Positions 40,250 to 50,471 are shown, numbered from the stretch's first letter. The stretch is 64,000 nucleotides of DNA from Nitrosomonas sp. (GCF_019635155.1 NZ_JAHBZY010000014.1:1-64000), one strand, 5' to 3'. Numbers and translations are program-made. Notes: generated by a model not told the origin, from the sequence alone.

Positions 40250-40275
40250 TGTAGGAATTCAGACTTGATCTGACA
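40250..40275 (+). repeat. Left terminal inverted repeat of the IS481-like element
   Basis: 26 bases, TGTAGGAATTCAGAC onward; 20 of 26 positions pair with the right end. It begins TGT as expected of IS481-family ends. Confidence 0.75.
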
Positions 40276-40364
40276 ATAAAATCTTGCCAAAGGGTGGGAT
40301 TACCGGGTTTGATAAAGGTGTGAATCTTTATCAACCAGGCGCGCAAGCGCAAAGGAGCGACTCC

Positions 40365-40861
40365 ATGAGTAGTTTTCAACAGAACGTTATCAAACACAAG
40401 ATTGGTCTGCTTAATCTGGCAGCCGAGCTTGTGGCAATGTATCTCGCGCCTGTAAGGTGATGGGTTTTTCCTGCGATACTTTCTATCGCTATTGTCGGCA
40501 CCATCAAGGGTGTGGGATGTATTTACCAGCAGAATTTCGAAATGGGCAGCCGCCAAGCGATATACTACCAAAACACCGATTGCAGCGGCTGATTTACTCA
40601 ATAACCGGGTACTGCCGTTCTTCGCTGAGCAAGGTATGAGCGTCATCCGTATCCTGACCGACCGTGGCACCGAATATTGCGGCAAGCCGGAGAATCACGA
40701 TTACCAGCTATCTGGCGCTAAATGACATTGAGCATTCCAAAACGAAAGTCAATCATCCTCAGACCAACGGTATTTGCGAGCGTTTCCACAAAACCATCTT
40801 GCAGGAGCTCTATCAAGTAGCATTCCGGCGCAAGATGTGCTGTGAGTGTACCTCAATGTGA
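40365..40861 (+). pseudogene. IS481-like transposase remnant
   Basis: Translation in different frames gives transposase pieces: MSSFQQNVIKHKIGLLNLA (start), MGFSCDTFYRY, then KWAAAKRYTTKTPIAAADLL and ILTDRGTEYCGKPENHDYQL with the DDE-type Asp of TDRG, and finally VNHPQTNGICERFHKTILQE (third acidic region). At least two frameshifts and loss of the middle segment make it inactive. An AAAGGAG site precedes the ATG. Confidence 0.85.
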
Positions 40862-40941
40862 ACCTTAATTGACGCAAAGGAGATATAGGACGATAAAGTA
40901 ACTGAATTTGACCTAACAGGTACATCGTTAAATCGGGTAAT

Positions 40942-40967
40942 TGTCAGATTGGGTTTGAATTAATACA
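40942..40967 (-). repeat. Right terminal inverted repeat of the IS481-like element
   Basis: 26 bases ending TAATACA, matching the reverse complement of the left end with six differences. Confidence 0.75.
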
Positions 40968-40997
40968 CATTACAGAGCAACGTATTGCTCGGTTTCT

Positions 40998-41177
40998 CTA
41001 TTCCAAATGAAATTCTTTGCCTTGCTTAACCATTGACACCGGACGATTGAGCTTGAGTGTTTTTCTAAGCAACCAGCGTAACTGCAATTTGATTCTTCTA
41101 ATCGATTGATGATATTCAGCATCCAAATTCACCGATATATTTGCTGCATTTTTTAAGTCATTGAATTCCCGGTTCAT
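40998..41177 (-). CDS. Small basic helical protein (59 aa), unknown
   Basis: This frame is short but has a strong AAGGAG site seven bases before ATG 41177. The protein is charged and helical: acidic N-terminal part (FNDLKNAANISVNLDAEYH), then a basic helix (SIRRIKLQLRWLLRKTLKLN). There is no signal peptide. No family is recognised. It could be a small DNA/RNA-binding protein or a non-coding remnant; the ribosome site favours a gene. Confidence 0.5.
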   Translation of the reverse strand: MNREFNDLKNAANISVNLDAEYHQSIRRIKLQLRWLLRKTLKLNRPVSMVKQGKEFHLE

Positions 41178-41636
41178 GTTGGATCTCCTTTATAAATAAT
41201 AGCTGACGTTGCTGTATCTATTCAGATTCAACTCACGTTTTATAATTAAAATACGTGAATTCCAAAATTAGGGTGCATCGTTTTTTCGACTTGTTCGTTG
41301 CTTGCGTGTAGAAAAAGTTTCCGATATAACTTCCTATTACCTGTCGATCGCACGTTCTTATCAAGCGCGCATTTAATTGATGCGGCAATTTTTTGTTTGT
41401 TAATGACGGAAAAAAGAATTCATAACAATTTTCTTCTTGTAATAATTGATAGGAATCCAAACAATCGCTTGTACTATATAGTCCCGCACTAAGACCATAG
41501 GAAAACAGGTTTAAGCCATGGAGTTTCAACTTTTTAAGTTGAGCATAGTGTAAAATTTTTTAATCATAAATAACAATAAATTGTTTCTATTGTTTTGATA
41601 GATATTAGTCTATTGATGCATGAAAAGGAGGATGCC
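41178..41636 (+). promoter_or_regulatory. Regulator upstream region, candidate LysR site at 41572-41594
   Basis: These 459 bases hold no supported gene. The inverted repeat AACAATA-N9-TATTGTT (41572-41594) lies 42 bases before the regulator ATG; a TAAAAT hexamer at 41551-41556 could be its -10. LysR regulators often bind near their own promoters, so it is a candidate self-regulatory site. Confidence 0.35.
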
Positions 41637-42611
41637 ATGCGCCACAGCACCATCCGGCAGCTAGAAGTTTTTGAAGCGATTGCACGTTTAAATAGTTTTA
41701 CTCGCGCGGCTGAAGAATTATTTTTGACGCAACCGACGGTGTCGATGCAAATCAAGAAATTGACCGATGATATTGGTTTGCCGCTTTTTGAGCAGGTGGG
41801 TAAAAAGATTTATCTGACAGAGGCGGGAAAAGAACTATATCAAACATGCCAGGGAATTTTCGAGCATTTCTCTCGTTTTGAAATGATCGTGTCGGATATG
41901 AAAGGTCTTAAATCCGGGAAATTGCGGCTGGTAGCGGTCACGACGGCTAAATATTTTATTCCACGATTATTAGGTATGTTTTGCCAGCAATATCCTGGCA
42001 TCGATGTTTCTTTACAAGTCACCAATCGTGAACGTGTTTTAGAGCGTTTGGCCGACAATCGGGATGATCTTTATATTATGGGGCAGGTGCCGGATACTAT
42101 GGATGCCGTGGCGGAGGTTTTTTTAGATAATCCATTGGTGGTGCTGGCATCTGCGGATCACCCGCTGGTTAATCAAAAGAATATCAGTATCGATCGGTTA
42201 TGTGACGAGTTCTTCATTATGCGTGAACCTGGTTCGGGAACGCGCATGGCAACTGAGAGCCTTTTTACGGAGCGTAACAAGAAACTCAAGGTTCGCATGG
42301 AATTGGGCAGCAATGAGGCGATCAAACAGGCGATAGTCGGACGCTTGGGGATTGCGGTGCTATCGCGGCATACGTTGGCATTGGATGGTTCGACGGGGCA
42401 ACTGGCGGAATTGGATGTCGAAGGTTTTCCACTGAAGCGGCACTGGTATTTTGCATACCCTGCGGGTAAGCAGTTATCGATTGTGGCAAAAACTTTCTTG
42501 GAATATTTAAGGCAAGCGAATGACTGTTTGGAAGATTTGTCGTGCCGCCATGCTATTACCGGTCATTGTCCATTGCTGAAAAGTGGAACTGACGTGCAAT
42601 CCGACGATTAG
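41637..42611 (+). CDS. cbbR: LysR-type regulator, CbbR-like
   Basis: ATG 41637 has a perfect AAGGAGG site and gives 324 aa (an upstream in-frame start at 41595 lacks one). The N-terminal winged-helix domain (STIRQLEVFEAIARLNSFTRAAEELFLTQPTVSMQIKKL) and the effector domain match the CbbR group, which controls Calvin-cycle operons. No cbb gene is present here; ppsA follows after 51 bases on the same strand, so it may act on PEP metabolism. CbbR is the family assignment; the target is inferred. Confidence 0.8.
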   Translation: MRHSTIRQLEVFEAIARLNSFTRAAEELFLTQPTVSMQIKKLTDDIGLPLFEQVGKKIYLTEAGKELYQTCQGIFEHFSRFEMIVSDMKGLKSGKLRLVAVTTAKYFIPRLLGMFCQQYPGIDVSLQVTNRERVLERLADNRDDLYIMGQVPDTMDAVAEVFLDNPLVVLASADHPLVNQKNISIDRLCDEFFIMREPGSGTRMATESLFTERNKKLKVRMELGSNEAIKQAIVGRLGIAVLSRHTLALDGSTGQLAELDVEGFPLKRHWYFAYPAGKQLSIVAKTFLEYLRQANDCLEDLSCRHAITGHCPLLKSGTDVQSDD

Positions 42612-42662
42612 TACTTGATTTCTCTGGTAGTTACTCAATTAGAATGATATAGAGGTGTTGCA

Positions 42663-45044
42663 ATGAATCAATATATCGCTTGGTTTGATCAGTTGAATAT
42701 GCAGGATGTCAGTTCCGTCGGCGGTAAGAATGCTTCATTGGGCGAAATGATTAGCCGTTTGTCGCATGCAGGGGTCAACGTGCCGAACGGCTTTGCCACG
42801 ACAGCCTTGGCTTACCGGGAGTTTTTGCAAACAAACGGCTTGGTGGAACGTATCAATGATTTGTTGGCCGGACTGGATGTCAGTGATATTAATGCATTGA
42901 CGGCCGCCGGAAAAACGATTCGTGGCTGGGTGCTTAATGCGGTCATGCCCGATACTATTCAGGCTGCGATCGCGCAAGCTTACGAAAGATTGGCTGCCAG
43001 CAGCAGCGGCAGCGGTGACATTTCGTTTGCGGTGCGTTCGTCCGCGACCGCTGAGGATTTGCCCGATGCTTCATTTGCCGGGCAACAGGAGACATTGCTG
43101 AATGTGCACGGTTTGCCGCACATTCTGGCAGCGGTCAAAACGGTGTTCGCTTCGCTGTATAACGACCGCGCCATAGCCTATCGCGTGCACCAGAACTTTT
43201 CGCATGACAAGGTTTTATTATCTGCCGGCATTCAAAAAATGGTGCGTAGCGATCTTGGCGCCAGCGGGGTGATGTTTACGCTCGATACCGAATCCGGTTT
43301 CCGCGAGGCGATTTTCATTACGGCGGCGTATGGATTAGGTGAAACCATCGTACAAGGCACTGTCAATCCGGATGAGTTTTATGTCTATAAACGCGGGCTT
43401 GCCGCCGGAAAGCCTGCGATTTTATCGCGGCGACTGGGTAGTAAAGCGATCGAAATGGTGTATGCCGATCAACAGAGAGGCAGCGATGCCTATACGTTGA
43501 CGCGCGAAGTTGAGTCCGCGAGGCGCAATCGCTTTTCGTTGTCTGACGCGCAAATCGAAGCATTGGCGCACCAGGCGGTGATTATTGAGCAACATTATGG
43601 CCGTCCGATGGATATCGAATGGGCGCTGGATGGTCAGGACGGGCAGCTGTACATCGTGCAAGCGCGTCCGGAAACAGTCGAAAGTCGTGCTGCGCCGGTG
43701 CTGGAACGATTCAAATTGACCGGCAGCGGCAGCGTTCTGACAGAGGGGCGCGCGATCGGCAGTAAAATCGGTCAAGGCATCGCCCGACTGATCGCCGGAG
43801 CCGATCAAATGCAACTGATACAACCGGGTGATGTACTAGTGACCGATATGACCGATCCGGATTGGGAGCCGATCATGAAACGCGCATCCGCGATCGTCAC
43901 TAACCGTGGCGGGCGGACCTGCCACGCAGCCATCATCGCGCGCGAAATGGGTATCCCGGCGGTGGTCGGCTGCGGGAATGCCACAACGTCGATCAAAGAC
44001 GGCACACCGGTCACGGTTTCCTGCGCCGATGGCGACACCGGTTTGGTTTACGGTGGCCTGTTGCCATTCGAGCATACCATGGTGGATACCGGCCAATTAC
44101 CGGATTTACCGATTAAAATCATGATGAATGTCGGTAATCCGTCGCACGCTTTTTCTTTTGCGCATATGCCCAACCAAGGCGTGGGTCTGGCACGGCTGGA
44201 ATTTATCATCAATAACATGATCGGCATTCATCCTAAAGCATTGCTCGAATTCGAACGGTTATCGGACGATTTGAAACAAACAATCGGTGAGCGCATTGCC
44301 GGATACGCAGGTCCTGTCGATTTTTATGTGGATAAATTGACCGAAGGCATCGCCACGCTGGCAGCGGCGTTTTATCCGCACCCGGTGATTGTACGCACTT
44401 CCGATTTTAAATCGAACGAATACGCCAATTTGCTGGCGGGTGATCGCTATGAACCGCACGAAGAAAATCCGATGATCGGTTTTCGCGGTACTTCGCGGTA
44501 TGTGTCGCCTGATTTTCGTGACTGTTTTGAACTCGAATGCCGGGCGTTATGCAACGTGCGCGACGAGATGGGTTTAACCAATGTCGAAGTCATGATTCCG
44601 TTTTGCCGTACACTGGAAGAAGCCAAACAAGTGACGGAGTTGCTGGCGTCGCAAGGATTGAAACGCGGCGATAATGGCTTGAAGGTGATCATGATGTGCG
44701 AAATCCCATCGAATGCTCTGCTGGCAGAGGAATTCTTGGAGTATTTTGACGGTTTCTCGATCGGCTCGAACGACATGACGCAACTCACACTCGGTCTCGA
44801 TCGTGACTCCGAGCTGGTGTCGAAACTATTTGATGAGCGCAATCCGGCAGTGAAAAAGCTGCTGGCAATGGCGATTGACGCGTGCCACAAGCAAGGTAAA
44901 TACATCGGTATATGTGGGCAAGGGCCGTCCGATTACCCGGATTTCGCTGCCTGGCTCTATGAGCAAGACATCAGTAGCCTATCGCTGAACCCCGATTCGG
45001 TGATCGAAACTTGGTTGCACATCGCCCGTTTGCACCGGTCGTGA
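42663..45044 (+). CDS. ppsA: Phosphoenolpyruvate synthase
   Basis: It converts pyruvate and ATP to PEP, AMP and phosphate in gluconeogenesis. The 793-aa protein has the ATP-binding N-terminal domain ([12 protein letters not shown] at the start; [21 protein letters not shown]), the phosphohistidine domain ([13 protein letters not shown], catalytic His about residue 421), and the C-terminal PEP domain with [23 protein letters not shown] precedes the ATG. The regulatory gene overlaps its stop. Confidence 0.97.
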   Translation: MNQYIAWFDQLNMQDVSSVGGKNASLGEMISRLSHAGVNVPNGFATTALAYREFLQTNGLVERINDLLAGLDVSDINALTAAGKTIRGWVLNAVMPDTIQAAIAQAYERLAASSSGSGDISFAVRSSATAEDLPDASFAGQQETLLNVHGLPHILAAVKTVFASLYNDRAIAYRVHQNFSHDKVLLSAGIQKMVRSDLGASGVMFTLDTESGFREAIFITAAYGLGETIVQGTVNPDEFYVYKRGLAAGKPAILSRRLGSKAIEMVYADQQRGSDAYTLTREVESARRNRFSLSDAQIEALAHQAVIIEQHYGRPMDIEWALDGQDGQLYIVQARPETVESRAAPVLERFKLTGSGSVLTEGRAIGSKIGQGIARLIAGADQMQLIQPGDVLVTDMTDPDWEPIMKRASAIVTNRGGRTCHAAIIAREMGIPAVVGCGNATTSIKDGTPVTVSCADGDTGLVYGGLLPFEHTMVDTGQLPDLPIKIMMNVGNPSHAFSFAHMPNQGVGLARLEFIINNMIGIHPKALLEFERLSDDLKQTIGERIAGYAGPVDFYVDKLTEGIATLAAAFYPHPVIVRTSDFKSNEYANLLAGDRYEPHEENPMIGFRGTSRYVSPDFRDCFELECRALCNVRDEMGLTNVEVMIPFCRTLEEAKQVTELLASQGLKRGDNGLKVIMMCEIPSNALLAEEFLEYFDGFSIGSNDMTQLTLGLDRDSELVSKLFDERNPAVKKLLAMAIDACHKQGKYIGICGQGPSDYPDFAAWLYEQDISSLSLNPDSVIETWLHIARLHRS

Positions 45045-45871
45045 GCAAGCAAAAACGCACCGTTTTCTATTTATCCGACCGTACCGGCATCACTGCGGAA
45101 ACGCTCGGGCACAGCCTGTTGACACAATTTGACGGCGTCGAATGGGAAACCGTCAGCGTACCGTTTCTGGATTGCGAACGCAAAGCCACCGATGTTGCTG
45201 CCTGGATTAACCGCGCTGCGGAGCATGACGGCTGGCGGCCGCTGGTATTCAGCACGCTGCAGCAACCGGAGATTCTGGCAATTATCAAACAAGCCAATTG
45301 CCGTATCTATGATTTTTTTGAAACTTTCACGCATCCGGTCGAAGAAGAACTGCACCAATCATCGGCGCGTAAAGCCGGACGTTCGCATGGTTTGCAACAT
45401 CATCCGTCGTATTTCAAGCGGATCGATGCGATTAATTATGTGCTGGCGCATGACGACGGCGTCAATCCGAAGCATTTTGTGGAAGCCGATATCATCCTGA
45501 TCGGCGTATCGCGCTCCGGCAAAACGCCGACCTGCCTGTATCTGGGCCTGCAATACGGCATTGCCGCCGCCAACTACCCGCTGACGCCGGACGATATGGC
45601 AGTGCAGCAACTGCCCAAAGCGATCGAAGCGGTCAAACACAAACTATTCGGTTTGACGCTTACCCCGGCGCAACTGCATTTCATCCGTCAGCAACGCCGC
45701 CCGGATAGCGAGTACGCTTCGCTAACACAGTGTCAATGGGAAATCCAATGGCAAGAAGCGCTGTTTAACCGGTTCAATATCCCGTATCTGGATACCACGC
45801 GTATCTCCATCGAGGAAATCAGTGCAACCATTCTCGACCGCTGCGGATTGAAGCGGCAGTTGTATGGGTGA
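45041..45871 (+). CDS. ppsR: PEP synthase regulatory kinase/phosphatase
   Basis: It inactivates PEP synthase by ADP-dependent threonine phosphorylation and reactivates it by Pi-dependent dephosphorylation. The P-loop is [14 protein letters not shown], with [22 protein letters not shown] at the N-terminus. GTG 45041 shares bases with the ppsA stop (GTGA), giving 276 aa; a TTG start 10 codons earlier is less likely. The ppsA-ppsR arrangement is typical. Confidence 0.95.
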   Translation: MSKQKRTVFYLSDRTGITAETLGHSLLTQFDGVEWETVSVPFLDCERKATDVAAWINRAAEHDGWRPLVFSTLQQPEILAIIKQANCRIYDFFETFTHPVEEELHQSSARKAGRSHGLQHHPSYFKRIDAINYVLAHDDGVNPKHFVEADIILIGVSRSGKTPTCLYLGLQYGIAAANYPLTPDDMAVQQLPKAIEAVKHKLFGLTLTPAQLHFIRQQRRPDSEYASLTQCQWEIQWQEALFNRFNIPYLDTTRISIEEISATILDRCGLKRQLYG

Positions 45872-45927
45872 GGTGTTAGAAACTATAGCTGTTAGCAATA
45901 ACATGTGCTTTTCCAAGTCATGAATAT

Positions 45928-47226
45928 TTACTTTTCCTCAATCACCACATTCTTCTTAACAATCGCTTGCGACCGTTCGATTCTTACCGTGTCTTTTTTG
46001 ATTTGCTCGACAGTTTTGCCGTCAGCCTGGGTTGTGTATTTGATGCTGATGCTATGTTCGCCGACCGGGACGTTGCTGAGCATGAAGAAACCTTGATCGT
46101 CGGCTATCGTGTTTATCTGTGGGGATTCGGATATGAAAACTTCGGTTTTTTGCGGGGTGAAGTTTTTGAATGTCACTACGCCGGCAATTGCGCCGTATTG
46201 CGGTCCATCCGTACTTCCCGGGGTAATCTTGTTGGCGACCGAGCGTACCATCAGCAGAATGGTTTCCGAAGCGAATCCGGCGGTAAATGCCAATGCTACC
46301 GAGTTGGTCAGATTGCTTGGTTCGATTAGATAATAAGCAAGAATCGCCAGAAAAGGCGCGGAGATGAATTGCACGATCTGAAAAATCAAGTGCTCGCGGA
46401 ATTCGTATTGCGTCAGATGCGATTGATGTTTCGTGGCAATGTGTTCATCGCTCACTTGTTTTTGCAATTCCGGCAAGCGGCGAGTCAGGCTAATGCTGCC
46501 GCCCATCAATGCCAGGATGATGAAGTGAAGCGGAATCATCAAGCCGTCGCTGACCGCGCAGGCAGTTGCTTTTCTGATTTCTTTTCCGGTCTTATCGACT
46601 TCGATTTCCTCTTTGCATTGATTGATATAGCCACCGATGTTGATAACCCAGGTTCCGACGATTTTTTCAGGCGCGATGGATATTTCTTTTCCGGTATCGG
46701 ATTTCTCCTTGAAGCAGCTTAAGTAACCTGCTTGACTATCGAGCGAACAACCGATCAACACGGCAATTGGTTGATCGCGCAGTGTTTTCGTTGGTTTGTT
46801 GTTGAATTCATTGATGAAGGGATAGAACGTTAAAAGCAGTGACAGCAGCATGAAGCTATACGCAAATATCATCCATTTATAGCGTTGGTGCGAGCGTTGC
46901 TTTTCCAATGCTTCCTGCTCTTCAGGCGTCATTCCTTCAGCCGGGAGACGGGCGATGGGGTCGGCGAAAATTTGCACAAAAATGATACAAGTAAAGATGA
47001 TGCCCGGCAGAATTGGAAGCGTGAATGATTCAGAATCCAAATTGGTGCGTACCAAAGCGACGATAAAATATGCAAAATTGAGTGTGTATGCGAGAATCCA
47101 GCACCATTGTCTGCGGATCGTTTCGAGCGGTCGTATGTTCATGGAATCGAGCAGGCCTCGATCGTTGGATTGATCGGGCTGCGCGGTCGCCGATTGAATA
47201 TTGCCGGGTGTTTTATCCTCATTCAT
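45928..47226 (-). CDS. Multi-pass membrane protein with carboxypeptidase-regulatory-like C-terminus
   Basis: The 432-aa protein has about six membrane segments (near 40-65, 72-92, 115-140, 235-255, 285-310 and 315-335). A roughly 85-residue soluble loop between helices three and four contains spaced Cys (SLDSQAGYLSCF, GYINQC, ATAC). After about 345 there is a beta-sandwich similar to a carboxypeptidase-regulatory-like domain (GVVTFKNFTPQKTEVFISES, FFMLSNVPVGEHSISI). Function unknown. Converges with ppsR across 56 bases; 47227-47474 upstream holds no gene. Confidence 0.7.
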   Translation of the reverse strand: MNEDKTPGNIQSATAQPDQSNDRGLLDSMNIRPLETIRRQWCWILAYTLNFAYFIVALVRTNLDSESFTLPILPGIIFTCIIFVQIFADPIARLPAEGMTPEEQEALEKQRSHQRYKWMIFAYSFMLLSLLLTFYPFINEFNNKPTKTLRDQPIAVLIGCSLDSQAGYLSCFKEKSDTGKEISIAPEKIVGTWVINIGGYINQCKEEIEVDKTGKEIRKATACAVSDGLMIPLHFIILALMGGSISLTRRLPELQKQVSDEHIATKHQSHLTQYEFREHLIFQIVQFISAPFLAILAYYLIEPSNLTNSVALAFTAGFASETILLMVRSVANKITPGSTDGPQYGAIAGVVTFKNFTPQKTEVFISESPQINTIADDQGFFMLSNVPVGEHSISIKYTTQADGKTVEQIKKDTVRIERSQAIVKKNVVIEEK

Positions 47227-47474
47227 CGTCTTAATCCTTTCTCATTTTTCGCGTGTGAATCGAAGAATCCGGTACAGCGATCAGTCAACGTTTGTTTGAT
47301 CGTTGATTAATTTCCAATGCCGGCCTGGGTTTTTAGCGCATCTCCGGAAAATTGGCAATATCTAGCGGATAATTTTTGTAAAATTCCGTTGACCGTACCG
47401 CTGAGAATTTTTGGAATCGTGCATATTCCTATAGAAGTCATGCATGATAAGTGAGTGCCGTTACGGTCAAGTCG

Positions 47475-49265
47475 CTATTTTCCGCGCATGAACAATTTAT
47501 CCAGCTCGGCCAGGCTGGTTTCAAACCAAGTTGGCCGCCCATGGTTACATTGATCGGCGCGTTCGGTTCTTTCCATGTCGCGTAGTAGCGCATTCATTTC
47601 TTCGAGCGTCAGCTTGCGGTTGGCGCGCACTGCGCCGTGACACGCCATGGTGGCGAGAATCTCATTGCGCCTGGCGGTAAGAATCTGGCTGGCGCCGTAT
47701 TCACGAATCTCTTGCAACAGGTCGCGGGCGAGCTGAATGACATCGGTTTCTTTTAAGGCGGCCGGTACTGCGCGTACGGTCAGCGTGGCGGGTGACAGAA
47801 CGGCGATATCGAATCCCAACTGCGCCAACGTATCGTGGTTTTCTTCCACCACGGCGACTTCCAAATTACTGGCATGAAACACGGACGGGATCAACAACGG
47901 TTGTGTCGCGATTTCATGCCGGTCGAGTGCTTGTTTCAGTTGTTCGTATAGAATGCGTTCGTGCGCGGCGTGCATATCGACGACGACCAATCCGTGCGTA
48001 TTTTGCGCCAGGATATAGATGCCGTGGAGTTGCCCCAGGGCGAAACCGAGCGGGTAATTGTCCTGTCCTTTCTCAGTTGTGTGGTGATGGTCCGCAGTTG
48101 AAATTTGCGCTACGGTGGCTGGATTGGCGAACGGCACGGAAGCGCGCGGCTCGGTGCCGAATAAAGTGCCGTAGAAGCTGGCTGGCTGCGACGCTTGGCC
48201 CGGCCGTGCCGGATGATTGTTTGAATAGGTGGAAAATGACCGGGAAATGGGCGTGGTTTCACGGGTTTGTGGTTCTCTTGACGGCGCCGCCAGTACTTTA
48301 TGGATCGCATGAAATATGAATTGATGCAGCGCGCGCGCTTCGCGGAAGCGAACTTCGGTTTTGCTCGGGTGCACGTTGACATCAACATTCTCCGGATCGA
48401 TATCAAGGAACAGCGCGAACGCCGGGTGCCGTTCCAGATGCAGTACATCGCGATAGGCTTCGCGCAGAGCATGTGAAATCAACTTGTCACTGACGAAACG
48501 GTTGTTGACGAAAAAATACTGCATGTCGCGAGAAGATCGCGCGTAAGCCGGTAGCGCGACCATGCCGGTCAGACGCATGCCGGCGGATTCTTCGTCAACC
48601 AATGCAGCCGCTTGGCTGAATTCATCGCCAAGAATTGCCGCGATCCGTTGCGGCATGCTGGTGGCGCGCAAATGGCGGCGCACTTTGCCATTGTGCTGCA
48701 GTACGAATTCAATGCCGGATTGCGAAAGCGCGGTGCGTTTGAAGGTTTCGTCGCAATGCGCAAATTCGGTGGTTTCTGATTTCAGGAATTTGCGACGGGC
48801 CGGGATGTTAAAGTACAGATCGTTGACGTCTACAATGGTGCCTTGCGTCAAGGCAGCCGGAGCGGGCTGGGAAGCGGTGGAGCCTTCGGCGTGGATTTGC
48901 CAGGCATGTGCTTGATCCTGCTGCTGACTGGTGAGCGTTAGTCTGGCTACGGCGGCGATGCTCGCTAATGCTTCGCCGCGAAAACCCAAGCTGGTAATTT
49001 TGTGCAAATCTTCCAATGTGCTGATTTTGCTGGTGCTATGCCGTGTCAATGCCAGTAATAATTCATCTTTGGAGATACCTGCACCGTTATCCGCGACGCG
49101 AATTTGTTTGACGCCGCCTTGCTGCAGATGGACGGCGATTTTTCCAGCGCCGGCGTCGATGCTGTTTTCCAGAATCTCCTTGAGCGCCGACGCAGGGCGT
49201 TCGACCACTTCGCCAGCGGCGATTTGATTGATCAATAACTCGGGCAGCGGTTTGATTGCAGGCAT
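47475..49265 (-). CDS. mutL: DNA mismatch repair protein MutL
   Basis: It couples mismatch recognition by MutS to nicking and strand removal. The 596-aa protein has the GHL ATPase motifs (QIAAGEVVERPASALKEILENSIDAGA, DNGAGI, TSLGFRGEALASI) and a C-terminal dimerisation domain. The endonuclease motif D-x-HA-x2-E-x4-E is present at residues 431-442 with Met in place of Gln, as in other MutL proteins of species lacking MutH. A linker of about 80 residues (335-410) is low complexity. It diverges from the GH19 gene. Confidence 0.96.
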   Translation of the reverse strand: MPAIKPLPELLINQIAAGEVVERPASALKEILENSIDAGAGKIAVHLQQGGVKQIRVADNGAGISKDELLLALTRHSTSKISTLEDLHKITSLGFRGEALASIAAVARLTLTSQQQDQAHAWQIHAEGSTASQPAPAALTQGTIVDVNDLYFNIPARRKFLKSETTEFAHCDETFKRTALSQSGIEFVLQHNGKVRRHLRATSMPQRIAAILGDEFSQAAALVDEESAGMRLTGMVALPAYARSSRDMQYFFVNNRFVSDKLISHALREAYRDVLHLERHPAFALFLDIDPENVDVNVHPSKTEVRFREARALHQFIFHAIHKVLAAPSREPQTRETTPISRSFSTYSNNHPARPGQASQPASFYGTLFGTEPRASVPFANPATVAQISTADHHHTTEKGQDNYPLGFALGQLHGIYILAQNTHGLVVVDMHAAHERILYEQLKQALDRHEIATQPLLIPSVFHASNLEVAVVEENHDTLAQLGFDIAVLSPATLTVRAVPAALKETDVIQLARDLLQEIREYGASQILTARRNEILATMACHGAVRANRKLTLEEMNALLRDMERTERADQCNHGRPTWFETSLAELDKLFMRGK

Positions 49266-49365
49266 AAGAAACTGTGATTATAAAATTGTGATTATAATGC
49301 TGAAACTAACCGCGTTCATTGTACGTTGAACGTTTATTCGACCGCAGACAATTTGGGGGAGTGAA

Positions 49366-49965
49366 ATGTTATCCGTAGACAAGCTGAAATCATCTGTTCC
49401 CGATGTCGTACTGGCTCAAATTCCCGATTGTGCCGCCAAATTCGGCATTGATTCATCTTTGCGCCTGGCGCACTTTCTCGCGCAATGCGCGCATGAAAGC
49501 ATGGAATTCAAGGTCTTGGAGGAAAATCTGAATTATTCCGCCGATGGGTTGAGGAAGGTGTTTCCCAAATATTTTCCCGATGATCTAGCGGATAGTTACG
49601 CGCGCCAACCGGAAAAGATCGCGTCACGGGTATACGCCAACCGCATGGGTAACGGCGACGAGGCCAGCAAGGAGGGCTATCAATACCGTGGCCGGGGTTA
49701 TATCCAATTGACCGGTAAAGACAATTACAGTGCGTTTGCTGGAGCGATCGGCGATGATGTCGTTGCGAATCCGGATTCGGTCAAAACCGAATATCCGCTG
49801 CTGTCCGCCGCATGGTTTTGGAACACCCGGGCACTCAACGAATTGGCCGATCAAGGCGCGAGCGATGATGTCGTGACAAAAATTACCAAGAAAGTGAATG
49901 GTGGAACGTTGGGCCTGGATGACCGGATCAGTCATTTCAAGAAATATTACGCATTGTTGACGTGA
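49366..49965 (+). CDS. GH19 lysozyme/chitinase-like enzyme
   Basis: The 199-aa protein has the endolysin-type GH19 fold: AHFLAQCAHESMEFKVLEENLNY with catalytic Glu at about residue 44 and the second acid a few positions on, then YRGRGYIQLTGKDNY and WFWNTRALNELAD. There is no signal peptide, so it either stays cytosolic or is exported by a dedicated or leaky route. The upstream mutL-divergent gap carries a direct TGTGATTATAA pair (49273-49283, 49287-49297). Its stop overlaps the next start, which encodes an exported protein. Confidence 0.88.
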   Translation: MLSVDKLKSSVPDVVLAQIPDCAAKFGIDSSLRLAHFLAQCAHESMEFKVLEENLNYSADGLRKVFPKYFPDDLADSYARQPEKIASRVYANRMGNGDEASKEGYQYRGRGYIQLTGKDNYSAFAGAIGDDVVANPDSVKTEYPLLSAAWFWNTRALNELADQGASDDVVTKITKKVNGGTLGLDDRISHFKKYYALLT

Positions 49966-50471
49966 AAGCAATCGCATATCTCGGCGGATTGTTCGGTTTG
50001 ATCGTTACACCCGCCGATGCGGCGGAAACACTCTGCAAACAACAGGAACAGGTTATTTTTTCCTGTTCGCTGAGTAAGAAAACGGTTTCGGTTTGCGCTT
50101 CGAAAGATTTTTCTGTAAGTAACGGCTATTTACAATATCGATTCGGACAAAAAGGCAATATTGAATTAAATCTGCCGGCGGTACCGCAATCAACACCCAA
50201 CGCACAATTCGTACGAGCCCGAACTTTGATGTTTTCCGGTGGCGGTGGTGGATATCTACGGTTTATCAATGGTCCTTACCATTACATTGTCTACACCGCG
50301 ATTGGCAAGGGCTGGGGGCCGAAAGACGGGGTCGCGGTGGAAAAGAGCGGACGGTTGATCGCCAATTACGAATGCCGGGATATCCCGGTTTCAGAAATCG
50401 GTGAAGCGTTGATTACCCGCGCTGGCCTAGCAATCGATCAATCCGAATTCGAGATTCCGGGTATCGAATAA
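49962..50471 (+). CDS. Exported Cys-containing protein coupled to the GH19 gene
   Basis: GTG 49962 overlaps the GH19 stop. The 169-aa product has a signal peptide (1-20, AYLGGLFGLIVTPADA-A) and a mature domain with four Cys in the N-terminal third (CKQQEQVIFSCSL, VSVCAS), a beta-rich core and a Gly stretch (SGGGGGYLRF). The Cys pattern and localisation resemble lysozyme-inhibitor-like periplasmic proteins. The pairing with a GH19 enzyme suggests an immunity or regulator role; this is inference. Confidence 0.75.
   Translation: MKAIAYLGGLFGLIVTPADAAETLCKQQEQVIFSCSLSKKTVSVCASKDFSVSNGYLQYRFGQKGNIELNLPAVPQSTPNAQFVRARTLMFSGGGGGYLRFINGPYHYIVYTAIGKGWGPKDGVAVEKSGRLIANYECRDIPVSEIGEALITRAGLAIDQSEFEIPGIE

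Larger units (their letters stand above)
40250..40967. mobile_element. Decayed IS481-like insertion sequence
   Basis: This 718-base element is defined by imperfect 26-bp terminal inverted repeats beginning TGTAGGAATT at the left and ending AATTAATACA at the right. It carries a broken transposase. No target duplication could be identified. It is too short for a complete IS481 transposase (about 1 kb), which indicates a large internal deletion. Confidence 0.8.

Noticed and set aside
40230-40685. 151-aa minus-strand frame across the IS remnant
   Set aside because: Shadow of the decayed transposase, crossing the left terminal repeat.
41233-41529. 98-aa minus-strand frame before the LysR gene
   Set aside because: Starts with TTG, no ribosome site, no recognisable domain or biased codon use.
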